From NCBI GenBank assembly GCA_025210475.1, contig JAOARW010000003.1:107604-171603 (forward strand): DNA of 64,000 nucleotides, written 5' to 3'. The notes beneath the pieces are model-generated. The model searched no databases. It worked only from the letters and a program-made list of their open reading frames with translations, and was not told the DNA's origin. The translations under genes and the position numbers were made by a program. The first letter of the stretch is position 1, and each line of letters begins with the position of its first letter. The DNA is from Carboxylicivirga sp. GTDB taxonomy: Bacteria; Bacteroidota; Bacteroidia; Bacteroidales; Marinilabiliaceae. This document shows, one piece after another, positions 28,144-39,000 of the stretch.

Positions 28144-28162
28144 TGTTTAATATCAATAAGGA

Positions 28163-29293
28163 CTATTGAATTTTAACCTTCATTAATGCTTCTATTTCAT
28201 AGAATCTAGCTAGGTAATCAGCTGTTGGGTTGATAAATACGAATTTGATTCCGCTAATTTCAATAGGGTCAAATGTCGTAACAGTTTCAAATCCAGTTGG
28301 CGTAACTTCTGCTAATAGTACCCATTCAGTACCATTAAAACCATATAATGTAAAGTCCGCGAATACATCTTTGACATATGTACCGTCATAGGTTGCGATT
28401 TTCTCAATCAAATAGGTATCATTGAAATCTACTTGAAGCCAGTTTTCTGTGCCTTCAGGAAGCTTATTGTTGATCCAACGGGTTGGATGATCTCCAAAAG
28501 TTTTATTTCCATCAATGGCTTTAGACGCAACATAGGTGTCGTTCAGATTGCTGCTCGCACTTGCAGTTCCTGTTAAACACACATTATCATATTTTTCAAT
28601 GGTTGGCGTAACAACAGGAGCCCTGAAAACATCCATACAATTGTCGGGCTGATAGAGTGTTGAATATTGCAGAGGGGTATTGAAATCAGGTGTTGGAATC
28701 AATACAGATTCTTCCAGCTCTTCAGCGGTAAACGATAAAGTGACATCTTCTGTACCATTGTTATAATAAACTTCAACCCCTTGATCAGATTCATTAAGAG
28801 GTCCACTAAACTGCATGTATAGTCCTTCTTCCACAAGTTCAAAGCCTAGCAAAGTTCTATTTGATAATGAACTGGCGTATTTTTCACCGTAAACCTTACC
28901 AACTGTATTGAAGTCTATCGAATATGTTCCGGAATTATTGTCTGAAATAAAGGTAAATGTAAAATCGCCTTCCGCAACGGTCACTTCACCTTCACCAATC
29001 ATAAAACTAAATGGTTCACCAGGAATTACTTGATCTAAAGCCACACGGGTTTCCTTTGTTACTCCAAATTCCAGCCATTCAACGTTAAGGTATTTAACAC
29101 GCTTATCGCTTAAAAAACAGTCGAAGGCAATTCGCTGATCACCACTGGTTACATGCACCGAATCAACTTTTCCAATGTAATTGATTTCTCCGTCTTTCAT
29201 CCATCCTTCATGCAATTCGTTCATGTCTTCGCACGAAGCAACTACCAATAACAGGATGAAAGTGTATATATAATTAAAATATCTATTCCTCAT
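28163..29293 (-). CDS. DUF4998-like surface lipoprotein with C-terminal discoidin-like domain
   Basis: A 376-residue lipoprotein: signal peptide with lipobox VVASC (Cys21), a DUF4998-like N-terminal beta region beginning EDMNELHEGW, and a C-terminal F5/8 type C (discoidin)-like domain (about 235-376; ASSNLNDTYVASKAIDG, WLQVDF, IKFVF). It is probably a glycan-binding SGBP that cooperates with the SusC/SusD complex at the cell surface. Its ATG overlaps the end of the DUF5000-like gene by 11 bp, indicating translational coupling. The orthologous position in locus C is 62286-63491. Confidence 0.78.
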   Translation of the reverse strand: MRNRYFNYIYTFILLLVVASCEDMNELHEGWMKDGEINYIGKVDSVHVTSGDQRIAFDCFLSDKRVKYLNVEWLEFGVTKETRVALDQVIPGEPFSFMIGEGEVTVAEGDFTFTFISDNNSGTYSIDFNTVGKVYGEKYASSLSNRTLLGFELVEEGLYMQFSGPLNESDQGVEVYYNNGTEDVTLSFTAEELEESVLIPTPDFNTPLQYSTLYQPDNCMDVFRAPVVTPTIEKYDNVCLTGTASASSNLNDTYVASKAIDGNKTFGDHPTRWINNKLPEGTENWLQVDFNDTYLIEKIATYDGTYVKDVFADFTLYGFNGTEWVLLAEVTPTGFETVTTFDPIEISGIKFVFINPTADYLARFYEIEALMKVKIQ

Positions 29294-30482
29294 TGCTCAT
29301 TGATTTTTTTTGTCCCCAAAATCTTAATTCGCCTAACCACATACGATCGGTATCGCCCCATGATTCAACAGATACAAATCGTACGTATTGATAGAATCCG
29401 GCATTTATATCTGTTTCAAACTCCATACCCGAAGAGAAATAAAGCTTATCTTCTTCAGTTGGTGCATCACTGGCATCTCCACCCGAAGGTTTTTGATCGA
29501 TCCATTCACCAATAACTTCCCAACCTTCTTCGCTATCAGGATCATTTGCCACCGTTGGATCATTGGTTCCCAATAGTTTTATGTGTCGGGGCTGGCTGTG
29601 TGCATATACAAAGTCAGGACGACACCACATTGTGAATCGACTGTATTTAATAGGCTCGTTAAAGTCCATTGTAAACCAAACCGGACCGCCTTCATTATTT
29701 TTTATACTATAACTCTGTTTAGCTGTATTGACATCCCATAAAACAGAGAATGAATCACTGTATGGGAAAGAGAAATGAGACGGATGACTTAATTGACGAA
29801 CGGCTGAACTACTTACTTGCTCCTCAAAATAGGGAGTTGCAGTAAATGAAACGGTGTCGGTGCGTAAACCATATTTATCGCGAACCAGGTAGCCAAAATT
29901 GGTTTCTTTTGCCTCAAGGCCTCGAACAGCTTGTTCAAGACTTTGCGCCTGAGTATAAATATTCTCGTAAAACTCAAAGGAATTAGTGACAGTATTTTCG
30001 CGCAGAAACTCGATAACTACTTCCTGTTCTTCTTCATTGGTCCATTTTAGTTTAACACCACCAAATACTTCCCACCATTCAATGCTTTGAAGTATATCAT
30101 GAATGGGATTATCTAGAGGTTCGATTTCGGTTGTTACCGGATTGCCAATGTTCTGGCTTTTATCTACAGCTGTAATTACAACATTGACTTTCCGTTGTTT
30201 GGAGAATCCTGGTAATTCAATTGTGTTGGTAAATGAAGATCCCCTAACAATTGCCTCTTTTCCCAGGTCGTTTAAATATTTCGCCTGAACATAAAGTAAG
30301 TCAGCGTCGGTTGGCGGAACGTAGGTAATAACACTTAAGCCAGGTTCATTCAAAACTTGAACATCACTAACAGTTCCCGGAGGAGTATCGTCAACAGGAA
30401 ATTGCCCCCGGCTATCATCCTCTTCACATGACACCAATACAAGCGCCATGAAAACAATTAAATAATTTATTATCTTTTTCAT
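29283..30482 (-). CDS. DUF4959/DUF5126/DUF5000-type surface glycan-binding lipoprotein
   Basis: A 399-residue lipoprotein. The start at 30482 is preferred over an upstream in-frame ATG at 30500 because it gives a compact signal peptide with lipobox LVSC (Cys19) and does not overlap susD. Order: an FN3-like DUF4959 region (DDTPPGTVSDVQV, DADLLYVQAKY), a DUF5126-like middle, and a C-terminal DUF5000/F5/8-like domain (WFTMDFNEPIKYSRF, YVRFVSVESWG, LGELRFWG). It likely presents glycan to SusC/SusD. It follows susD by 11 bp. The counterpart in locus C at 61045-62265 has the same domain order. Confidence 0.8.
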   Translation of the reverse strand: MKKIINYLIVFMALVLVSCEEDDSRGQFPVDDTPPGTVSDVQVLNEPGLSVITYVPPTDADLLYVQAKYLNDLGKEAIVRGSSFTNTIELPGFSKQRKVNVVITAVDKSQNIGNPVTTEIEPLDNPIHDILQSIEWWEVFGGVKLKWTNEEEQEVVIEFLRENTVTNSFEFYENIYTQAQSLEQAVRGLEAKETNFGYLVRDKYGLRTDTVSFTATPYFEEQVSSSAVRQLSHPSHFSFPYSDSFSVLWDVNTAKQSYSIKNNEGGPVWFTMDFNEPIKYSRFTMWCRPDFVYAHSQPRHIKLLGTNDPTVANDPDSEEGWEVIGEWIDQKPSGGDASDAPTEEDKLYFSSGMEFETDINAGFYQYVRFVSVESWGDTDRMWLGELRFWGQKKSMSNEE

Positions 30483-30493
30483 ATTAACTTGTT

Positions 30494-32398
30494 TTACCAT
30501 AATGGATTTTGAACCAGATTATCATTCACCCTGATGTGTTGTGTTGCAATGGGTAATAAATAATCACGCGTAAAGAAATTTTGTTGTTCGATGGTTACAA
30601 TCTGATTAAAAACCGGTGCTGTTTCACCATCAATATTGTAGCCTTGAATCGGTTTGTTCATTGCTACATCAGCTGTTTTCCACCTTCTCAAATCGTAGTA
30701 GCGTTTGCCTTCAAAGGCCAGTTCCGAAGTACGTTCGTGTTGAATAATTTCACGCATGCCTTCTTTGGTTGTTACCTTGTCGGGGAATTTGCTGTAATTG
30801 GTCCAACTTTCCACAACGCCTTTTAATCCGGCTTCACTTCTTACTGCATCGATAGCTGCATATACTTCCTGGGTTGGCGCCGTTAAACTTTCGTTTAATG
30901 CTTCGGCATACATTAGGTATAATTCTGCTAAACGATAAGCTGCAAATGTACCTCTATACGTAACTTTGCTGTTGGCATCGTTATAAACAGATTTAACATG
31001 TACTAGCTTACGACAATATAATCCCGTTGGAGAATTACGGATACTGGCGACTTTACCCATATTTTCTTTCGCTTTCATTCTGAAAACATAACTTTCTTCA
31101 TCAGCATTATCACCTCTTCCAATCTCCTTGTAGCGTCCATTACCAAACCAACGGCTGCCGTCAAAGGCTAAATTTGCATAATAACGCGCCTCACGATTCA
31201 TATGTATATTCATGGTTTCGTAGTTAGGCAAAGCATAGTAGGTATGATTGGCAGGTACAAATCCAAGCTTAAAGCGGTTTTGATAATCGTAATTTTTATC
31301 TTCATCGATGGGAACGCCATTGTTACTATAGAAAAACTCGGTAGTGGCTAATGTTGGAGCGATATAGGTATCAAATGGCGCAAAATCATGAAAATTTTTA
31401 TGAAAATATGGTGTTACGGTTGTTACATTGTATGTGCTGTAAAAAGCATGTGCAAATAATTGCTCCTTATTCCAGCGTTCCATAACACATTGCTTTCGAT
31501 TTAAAATAATCTTTGTTGTATCCGAAATGTCTGTGTAATCAAAGATTTCATAAAACTGATGACCGGCATCCAAAGCCAAATCCAATGCTGTTTTACTGGC
31601 TTGAGCTGCTAAGGTCCATTTCTCCTGACTATAGGTGGTACTTACCAATTGTGTTCCATCGGGATTGGTAAAGCCAGTATAACTTTCGTTTCCATTAAAT
31701 AAAGGACTGGCCGACAATAACAGGATTTCTGCTTTAATAGTTGCTGCAACTACCTGATTGATGTGTCCCAAATCAGTTGAAACGTTTTGTGCCTGCAATG
31801 GTAAATCAGGCATTGCCTCATCAATTATTGCTACCAGATATTCAACCACATTATCGATCGGTTCTCTGAATACACGCATTTCTTCAATAGGCACATCAAC
31901 TTCCAAATTTTCGCGAATAACGGGAATAGGACCATAATTTCGCATTAGGTTGAAGTGATAGAATGCCTTGAGTACTTTAACTTCCGCAATCCACTGAAGC
32001 TTCTCATTTTCCGGAAGATCAGCTGTTACATCGGGCACTCTTGCAATAAAAGTATTACAGTCTCTAATAGCATCATACATTTGATCCCAAACCGAAAAGT
32101 AAGGAGCATCTGCTGTTTGTAACCCTTTTCTTGTAAAAGTTCCAAATTGATTTGAAATGCCACCATAAAATGGATTTGGATCGACATAAAATTCATCACT
32201 GGCTGCCTGATTTACATTGCTTCTGAGTTGATCGAAATAAGGCAAATAACTATAGCATGTTGCCAGGTAACGCATTGTTGTTGTTCGATCTTTAAAAGCA
32301 TGATCTAAAACTGCCACATTATCAGGAACAATATCCAGATAATCCTGACAGCCGGAAGCCATCATGCTTACTAACAATATTATTATATATTTCTTCAT
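30494..32398 (-). CDS. SusD/RagB-family glycan-binding lipoprotein (locus A)
   Basis: A 634-residue outer-membrane lipoprotein. Its signal peptide ends in ASGC (Cys17), followed by QDYLDIVPDN, the usual SusD start. Conserved SusD blocks include an N-terminal TPR-rich helical region with WIAEVKVLKAFYHFNLMRNYGPIPVI, RLAELYLMYAEALNE and ELAFEGKRYYDLRRWK, and the C-terminal PI...NPLW ending. It forms the lid over the SusC transporter and binds glycan. It starts 2 bp after the susC stop, so the two are tightly coupled. Confidence 0.93.
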   Translation of the reverse strand: MKKYIIILLVSMMASGCQDYLDIVPDNVAVLDHAFKDRTTTMRYLATCYSYLPYFDQLRSNVNQAASDEFYVDPNPFYGGISNQFGTFTRKGLQTADAPYFSVWDQMYDAIRDCNTFIARVPDVTADLPENEKLQWIAEVKVLKAFYHFNLMRNYGPIPVIRENLEVDVPIEEMRVFREPIDNVVEYLVAIIDEAMPDLPLQAQNVSTDLGHINQVVAATIKAEILLLSASPLFNGNESYTGFTNPDGTQLVSTTYSQEKWTLAAQASKTALDLALDAGHQFYEIFDYTDISDTTKIILNRKQCVMERWNKEQLFAHAFYSTYNVTTVTPYFHKNFHDFAPFDTYIAPTLATTEFFYSNNGVPIDEDKNYDYQNRFKLGFVPANHTYYALPNYETMNIHMNREARYYANLAFDGSRWFGNGRYKEIGRGDNADEESYVFRMKAKENMGKVASIRNSPTGLYCRKLVHVKSVYNDANSKVTYRGTFAAYRLAELYLMYAEALNESLTAPTQEVYAAIDAVRSEAGLKGVVESWTNYSKFPDKVTTKEGMREIIQHERTSELAFEGKRYYDLRRWKTADVAMNKPIQGYNIDGETAPVFNQIVTIEQQNFFTRDYLLPIATQHIRVNDNLVQNPLW

Positions 32399-32400
32399 AA

Positions 32401-35400
32401 TTATAATCCTATTTGAATACCTACATTAAATACTCTTTGAACTGGATAGCTAAATCCGTTGGCAGCCATTTCAGGATCCCACATCTTGAATTTGCTAAAT
32501 GTTAATAAGTTGGAGCCTGTTGCATAAATACGAACATTGTTTAAGCGAACTTTCTGAGTAACTGAATAAGGAACGGTATAACCGATCTCTAAGGATTTTA
32601 AGCGTAAGAATGAACCATCTCTCATCCACCATGTACTGCGCAATTCATTGTTTATATTACGCTCGTCTGATAATTTAGGCCAGAATGCATATGGGTCAGG
32701 ATTGTCGGCTGACCAATGATCATCGGCGATTACGTCTAACAGGGCATTTTTACCAAAGCGATATACATTATCTTTTATTTTATAACTTCCTGTTACAAAT
32801 GGCTGAATTGTACTTGCGCTTATAAAAAAACTTTCATTTGCTAAGCCTTGGAAAAAACATGAAACATCAAAGCCCTTGTAGCCGGCACTGAATCCAAACC
32901 CATATACAATTTCAGGGTGTGTTGGATGACCAATTGGTACCTGGTCGTCGAATGTAATTTTGCCATCGCCATTAATATCACGATACTTAATGTCTCCAGG
33001 GCCATATTCGCCCAGCAACTGTTGCGGACTATTAGCAACATCAGCTTCATCAACAAATAATCGTTCTGCCACATATCCCCAACTCTGATGTATTGCTTGT
33101 CCGGTTTTATCTAACCATGGTGTTTCTTCACGGTTAACGTCTTCATAATACTCAAACTCACTTACAGCATAGGTAAAGTTACCACGCATACTTAGCCATA
33201 AACCACTGGCCCATGAGTGATTGTAATCTAATGAAATATCGACACCATGCCCTTTCGCTTCACCAACATTTGCAACAGGTGTTGCTAATAATCCCATTGT
33301 GGATGGAACATTTGCTCTTCGCATCAAAATATCTGTTCGATATTCTGTATAATAGTCGGCCATCACATGAAAATCATCAAATAGATCAGCCTCAATACCA
33401 AGATTCATCTTACGTGTGGTTTCCCATGTGATTTTTTCATTAGGGTATCTTATCATGGCTACTCCTGTTGAATTTACTTCACCATATTCTCCCCAACTAT
33501 AGCCTCTGTATGAAGCATCGAGGTCAATATTTGACAGGTAAAAGAATCGATCCTGTTCAGAACCAATAGCATCAGTACCTGATAAACCGTAGGTAGCTTT
33601 TAATTTAAAACTTGTAAAGACATTGCCTAAGGAGCTTTGCCACCAATCTTCATTGGAAATTAAGTAACCAATACCTGCGGATGGGAAAAAGCCCCATCTG
33701 TTCTTTTCAGCGAAGCGCTCGCTACCATTTAAACCAAAGTTAACTTCCCAAAAATACTTCTGCGATAAACCATAGGTGAAGCGACCTGCATAGCCAATGT
33801 TTCGATGCGGCATTGAGCTAATAAAATTACTTCCTGGTTCGCGACGTTCACTGCGGGTTGCTACCAACATGGCACTAACATCGTGTTTACCTCCGAATGT
33901 TCTTAGATAGTTGGCCGAAAGCTCGTAATAATTTTTGGTTGAGGTTTTTTGTTCTGAAGGTTGATAGTCTAACCATTCGGTACCTTCTTCAGGGTTTTTA
34001 GGAATTAGTGTAAAAGTATCATCATGTATGTTATAACTACCGGGTTGTACATAATAGTAATAAGGCTCGTACTGACGTTTGGCATCAAAATAGGAATAAC
34101 GGTCGGTAGCGAATAGGGCTCGTGCTGTTAAGCCTTCTAGCAAGAATCCGAAATCCTGTTTGATTTCAACCTGAGTCTTTATGCTTGTTTTATCATACTC
34201 CTTGTAGCCTTTAACTAATTCAGCATAAGGGTTATCGTAATCAACATAAGGGTCGTTGCCAAATAAAATATGGTCCCGTTCCGATTCGCTGTGGTGTTTC
34301 TCAAAATAAGCAGGATAAGCCACCGGATCGGTATGCATGATCATTTGATACATGGCGCTACCTCCTTCAAGTGGTCCCGTATAATCTTTAAAATTACCTA
34401 CAAATCGAATAATAGCATCAGTAGTTTTCGTTAGTTTTAAATCAACATTTGATCGTAGAATGTAGTTTTTAATCTTAATGTTGTTATTAAAATCATTAAC
34501 ATCAGCAACTTTCAAGTTTCCGTTATCTTCATTGAAGGTTCCTGCCAAATAGTATTTAACTTTGGGAGAACCACCACTTAAACTAAAATTGGTTCGAGAA
34601 TTACGCACCCAGTCATTAAATAACATATCGTACCAGTCGTTGGCCGGGTATACATATGGATTAACACCGCGCTTGGTATTATCTATCTTTTCTAAACTAT
34701 AGTAGCGCGATGCTAATGGATCACGTGATAATGTAGCTTCATTGTGCAACTCCATGTATTCAATTGGATCGGCCAAATCGACTCTTTGTGTTGCAGTACT
34801 AAAGGATTGTTCATGTCGCACATTAACTTGCAATTTACCTTCTGATCCGCCTTTAGTTTTAATCATGATAATACCATTACCTCCTCGTGCGCCGTAAACA
34901 GCTGTTGCCGCAGCATCCTTCAAAATAGAGAATGATTCGATATCGTCAGGTTGCATAGCAGATAGATCTTCATTAGTAGATTCAACACCATCAATTAAGA
35001 TTAGTGGTCCGGCAGCGTAGCTAAACGACGTTACTCCCCGAATAAAGAAAGCGGCATCATCTTCACCGGGTTCCCCGGTTCGTTGATAAGAGATTAACCC
35101 CGACATTCTACCAGCAAGTGCCGTTGATAAATTACTTGATGGAACTTTAAGTTCAGCAGGTTTAACTGTCTCAATAGAAGCCATCACGCTTTCCTTCTTT
35201 TGGGTACCAAAACCAACGACGGTTACTTCTCCAAATTGAGATACATCTTCGCGTAACAGCACATTAATCACATTTTTTCCATTAACAGCTATTACCTGTG
35301 TTTCCATACCAATAAAGCTATACTGGATGGAATCATTTTCATTTACGAGAATCGAGTAGTCACCATCAGCACCGGATATGGTACCATTGGTAGTTCCTGT

Positions 35401-35529
35401 AACCAATACATTGACACCCGGTATGGGATCGTCATTGACATCGGTAATACGTCCTGTTACTGACTTACTTTGTGCGAAGGCACACAGATAGGTCAATAAT
35501 AGGATAAACATGATTGGAATTTTTTTCAT
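32401..35529 (-). CDS. SusC-family TonB-dependent transporter (locus A)
   Basis: A 1042-residue outer-membrane importer. Order: signal peptide (about 1-19), a carboxypeptidase-regulatory-like beta domain (about 22-95, VTGRITDVNDDPIPGVNV), a plug domain (about 105-225, GEVTVVGFGTQKKES, LILIDGVES, ATAVYGARGGNGII) and a 22-strand barrel to the terminal VGIQIGL. The intact tail (YPVQRVFNVGIQIGL) is a useful reference for the truncated homologue at 55790. It is first gene of locus A, transcribed from the divergent region with the LacI-type palindromes. Confidence 0.94.
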   Translation of the reverse strand: MKKIPIMFILLLTYLCAFAQSKSVTGRITDVNDDPIPGVNVLVTGTTNGTISGADGDYSILVNENDSIQYSFIGMETQVIAVNGKNVINVLLREDVSQFGEVTVVGFGTQKKESVMASIETVKPAELKVPSSNLSTALAGRMSGLISYQRTGEPGEDDAAFFIRGVTSFSYAAGPLILIDGVESTNEDLSAMQPDDIESFSILKDAAATAVYGARGGNGIIMIKTKGGSEGKLQVNVRHEQSFSTATQRVDLADPIEYMELHNEATLSRDPLASRYYSLEKIDNTKRGVNPYVYPANDWYDMLFNDWVRNSRTNFSLSGGSPKVKYYLAGTFNEDNGNLKVADVNDFNNNIKIKNYILRSNVDLKLTKTTDAIIRFVGNFKDYTGPLEGGSAMYQMIMHTDPVAYPAYFEKHHSESERDHILFGNDPYVDYDNPYAELVKGYKEYDKTSIKTQVEIKQDFGFLLEGLTARALFATDRYSYFDAKRQYEPYYYYVQPGSYNIHDDTFTLIPKNPEEGTEWLDYQPSEQKTSTKNYYELSANYLRTFGGKHDVSAMLVATRSERREPGSNFISSMPHRNIGYAGRFTYGLSQKYFWEVNFGLNGSERFAEKNRWGFFPSAGIGYLISNEDWWQSSLGNVFTSFKLKATYGLSGTDAIGSEQDRFFYLSNIDLDASYRGYSWGEYGEVNSTGVAMIRYPNEKITWETTRKMNLGIEADLFDDFHVMADYYTEYRTDILMRRANVPSTMGLLATPVANVGEAKGHGVDISLDYNHSWASGLWLSMRGNFTYAVSEFEYYEDVNREETPWLDKTGQAIHQSWGYVAERLFVDEADVANSPQQLLGEYGPGDIKYRDINGDGKITFDDQVPIGHPTHPEIVYGFGFSAGYKGFDVSCFFQGLANESFFISASTIQPFVTGSYKIKDNVYRFGKNALLDVIADDHWSADNPDPYAFWPKLSDERNINNELRSTWWMRDGSFLRLKSLEIGYTVPYSVTQKVRLNNVRIYATGSNLLTFSKFKMWDPEMAANGFSYPVQRVFNVGIQIGL

Positions 35530-36041
35530 AGATTTTTTAGATTATTAATGTTAAAGAATTGAGTGTTGATAAAATATCAACAGTTAGTTATATGTAACCA
35601 TTGTTAACATATGTTGGCAAAATAGTCTCTGCAGATAGTTTATTGAAGGAAACACTTAACGGGAACGGTACCTAAAACGTTTTCATTCATCGGAAACGTT
35701 TTCGGAAATGACAAATTGCATGTGCTATAGTGTAATAGGTAGTGTATGAGGGTATATGAGTTTCTTAGGATCTCTGTCTGTAGCGTATGACGATTAATCG
35801 AAAAATGACAAAAAAATAATTCAAGTATGATTAAAATTAAGCTATTCAAATCACGAATAGTGTGTTTAAATGTGAAAAAACGTAAATAAATACTTGAAAG
35901 TCCTATTAAGTCTTCTTAACTTTTATTGGCTTTAAATGAATGTTTTAAGCTATTAACCCAAAGGGTTTGAGAAAGAGAATATATTCTGTTAAGAATTAAC
36001 TCGATTGAAGACTCTTATTTTATAACCAAAAAATCTCACGT
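35530..36041. other. Divergent control region between loci A and B
   Basis: 512 bp holding the start regions of two susC genes on opposite strands. It contains paired LacI-type palindromes at 35674-35703. The remainder is AT-rich, and I found no exact -7 consensus match I would trust. No regulator gene is adjacent. Confidence 0.6.
35674..35703. promoter_or_regulatory. Two LacI-family-like operator palindromes
   Basis: AAAACGTTTT (35674-35683) and GAAACGTTTTC (35693-35703) have central CG steps 19 bp apart, close to two helical turns. The AACGTT core with A/T-rich arms is typical of LacI/GalR-family operators. They lie 145-174 bp upstream of the locus A susC start. Confidence 0.5.
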
Positions 36042-39000
36042 ATGAAAAGAAATGCAAATTGGTTAAAAAGGTGTTTGTTACTTATAACAACGCTAATTTT
36101 TGGAGCGTATATTTACGCTCAGAATCTAACGGTAAGCGGTACGGTTACCAGCACAGAAGACGGGCAGCCAGTACCTGGTGTTTCAGTAGTACAAAAAGGA
36201 ACAACAAATGGAACAATTACGGATGTTAGTGGTGTTTATACCATTAATGTACCCCAGGGGGCCATTCTTGTTTTTTCTTTTGTAGGTATGGATACCCAAG
36301 AAATTCAGGTGACCAGCACTACGATTAATGTAGCAATGGTAGCTGATGTGATCGGAATGGATGAAGTAGTTGTTACTGCTTTAGGTGTTTCGCGAGAAAA
36401 GAAAGCATTAGGTTATGCTGTTTCTGAGTTAGGTGGTGAAGAGCTTACGACAGTTAAAGATCCTAATGTTATAAATTCCTTATCAGGTAAAGTCGCAGGT
36501 GTTAATATTACTCAATCCACTTCAGGTCCAGGTGGTGGTTCCAGGGTAATTATTCGCGGTAACAACTCGATAACAGGAAATAACCAACCTTTATATGTAG
36601 TTGATGGCGTACCGATAGATAACTCTGGAGCAGGTTCAGCTGCAGGTGGTGGTACTGGTGAGTACGCACGTTCTGATTATGGTACAGGTATTTCCGATAT
36701 CAATCCTGATGATATTGAATCGATGACGGTTTTGAAAGGACCGAATGCGGCAGCTCTTTATGGTTCGCGTGCAGGTAATGGTGTCATTCTTATTACAACT
36801 AAAAAAGGTTCTTCACGCAAGGGTTTAGGAGTATCTGTTAGCTCAAGTTATACATTTGATAATCCACTTTTGCTACCGGAATTTCAGAATCAATACGGAC
36901 AGGGTAGTCAGGGGAATGTACCTACTAATATTGATGATTTAAAAGGATCGGGCTCATGGGGACCTATGTTTGATGGCTCAGATCAGCCTTATTGGACTGG
37001 TGTAAATAAACCTTATCGTGCACAACCGGATAATGTTAAAGACTTTTTTGAAACCGGAAGTCAGTTTATTAATACCATTGCCCTGGAAGGTGGAAACGAA
37101 AATGCGAACCTAAGATTTTCGTATACCAACAATGCAACTTCGGGTATTTTGCCAAATTCAGAAATGGATCGTCATAATTTTAATTTAAGAGCCTTTGCCA
37201 ATCTGACCGATAAACTAACGGTTGATGCCAAGGTAACTTTCTTCCATCAGGATATGCAGAATCGTGCAATTCAAGGTACAGAAGGTATTATGGCCTATGT
37301 TTATCCGATGCCACGAAACTTGATTATAAATGATTTGAAGACTTATCAAAATCCAGAAGAATCGCTGGATGTTATTACTTATTCTAGGTCAGGGGGTAAT
37401 CCTTATTGGATATTATACCATGATCAGAATGTGGATAGAAGACAGCGTTGGACAGGATTTGCCAAGGTTAATTATGAGTTTACACCATGGTTATCGGCTT
37501 TCGCCAGAGTTGGTACCGATATGGTGAATACAAAAATTGAAACAGTTAGTATGCCTGGTCATCATTTCTATCGTTCGGGTCGTTTTAACTTCTCTCAGCG
37601 TCAGAATACAGAAACCAATGCCGATTTCTTATTAATGGTAGATAAGGATATAAATGAAGATTTTAATTTGAACTTTAATTTTGGTGGTAACCATTCTTAT
37701 AGAACATACGAAAGAATGGGCATCTTTGGTGAAGATTTCAAGATTCCATCAAAAGCAACAGTAGCTAACGTGGTGACGCTAAATCCTAGTTATACACCAA
37801 CTCAGGAGAAAATAGTTAACTCGCTTTACGGGTCAGCTTCATTGTCTTATAAAGATTTGGCATACCTGGATATTACAGCGCGTAACGATTGGTCATCCAC
37901 ATTAAGTCCCGGAAACTGGTCTTATTTTTACCCATCTGTAAGTTCATCTGTACTATTGCACCGGGTAATACCAGGAGCCGACCGACTTTTCAATATGGCT
38001 AAGTTCAGAGTGAGTTGGGCACAGGTTGGTAACGATACTGGGGTTTACCAGTTGAATGAATATTATAATCTTGCTCAGGATGGTTATTTAGGTCGTACTG
38101 TGGTAACACGCCCTAGTGTTCGATTTAATCCTGATCTAAAACCTGAATCAATAAGCTCTACAGAAGTGGGTCTTGAATGGAGTATTTTTAATAATCGCTT
38201 ATATGGTGATTTTTCATGGTATAATATTAAAACTGAAGATTTAATATTTGATGTTGATGTTCCAGCTTCTACAGGTTATTCTAAGTTCAGAGAAAATGTT
38301 GGTGAATTAAAAAATTCGGGTATTGAATTAATGTTAGGTGGTACACCTGTTAAAACCGTAGATTTTAGCTGGGATGTTTCTTTCAATTATTCAAAGAACA
38401 ACAATGAGTTGGTTAGTCTCATTGAAGATACTGAGGTGTTTATTTTCAGCTCAACCAACTCTGGTAACGTTGTTGTACAGGCTACTGTTGGTGGTGGTTA
38501 TGGCGATATTTATGGAACAACCATTAAGCGAACCGAAGATGGTCGTCAGATAGTAGATGATGCTGGCCGTCCTAAAGCAACAGAAGGTAAAGTGAAACTT
38601 GGTAACTATCAGCCCGATTGGATGGGAGGTATCTCCAATACTTTAAATTATAAAGAGTTTTCTTTGCGATTTTTAATTGATGGCCGCTTTGGTGGAGAAT
38701 TATATTCCGGTAGTGATGCTGCCCTCGACGCCAATGGTGTTTCTGAAAGAACCTTAATGTATCGCGATGGAGGTATTACAGTTGATGGAGTTGTTGATTC
38801 GGACGACGGAAATTATACTGTTAATACAACCAACATTAGTGCTGAAGATTACTTTGGTGCAATGAGTGGAATAGCTTCTGAACATGTTTATGATGCCACT
38901 AATGTTAGATTAAGAGAGTTAAGTCTTACATACCGTGTTCCCACAAGTCTTTTAGGAGATGGTTTTATAAAAGGTGCATCCATAAGTTTTATTGGTCGAA

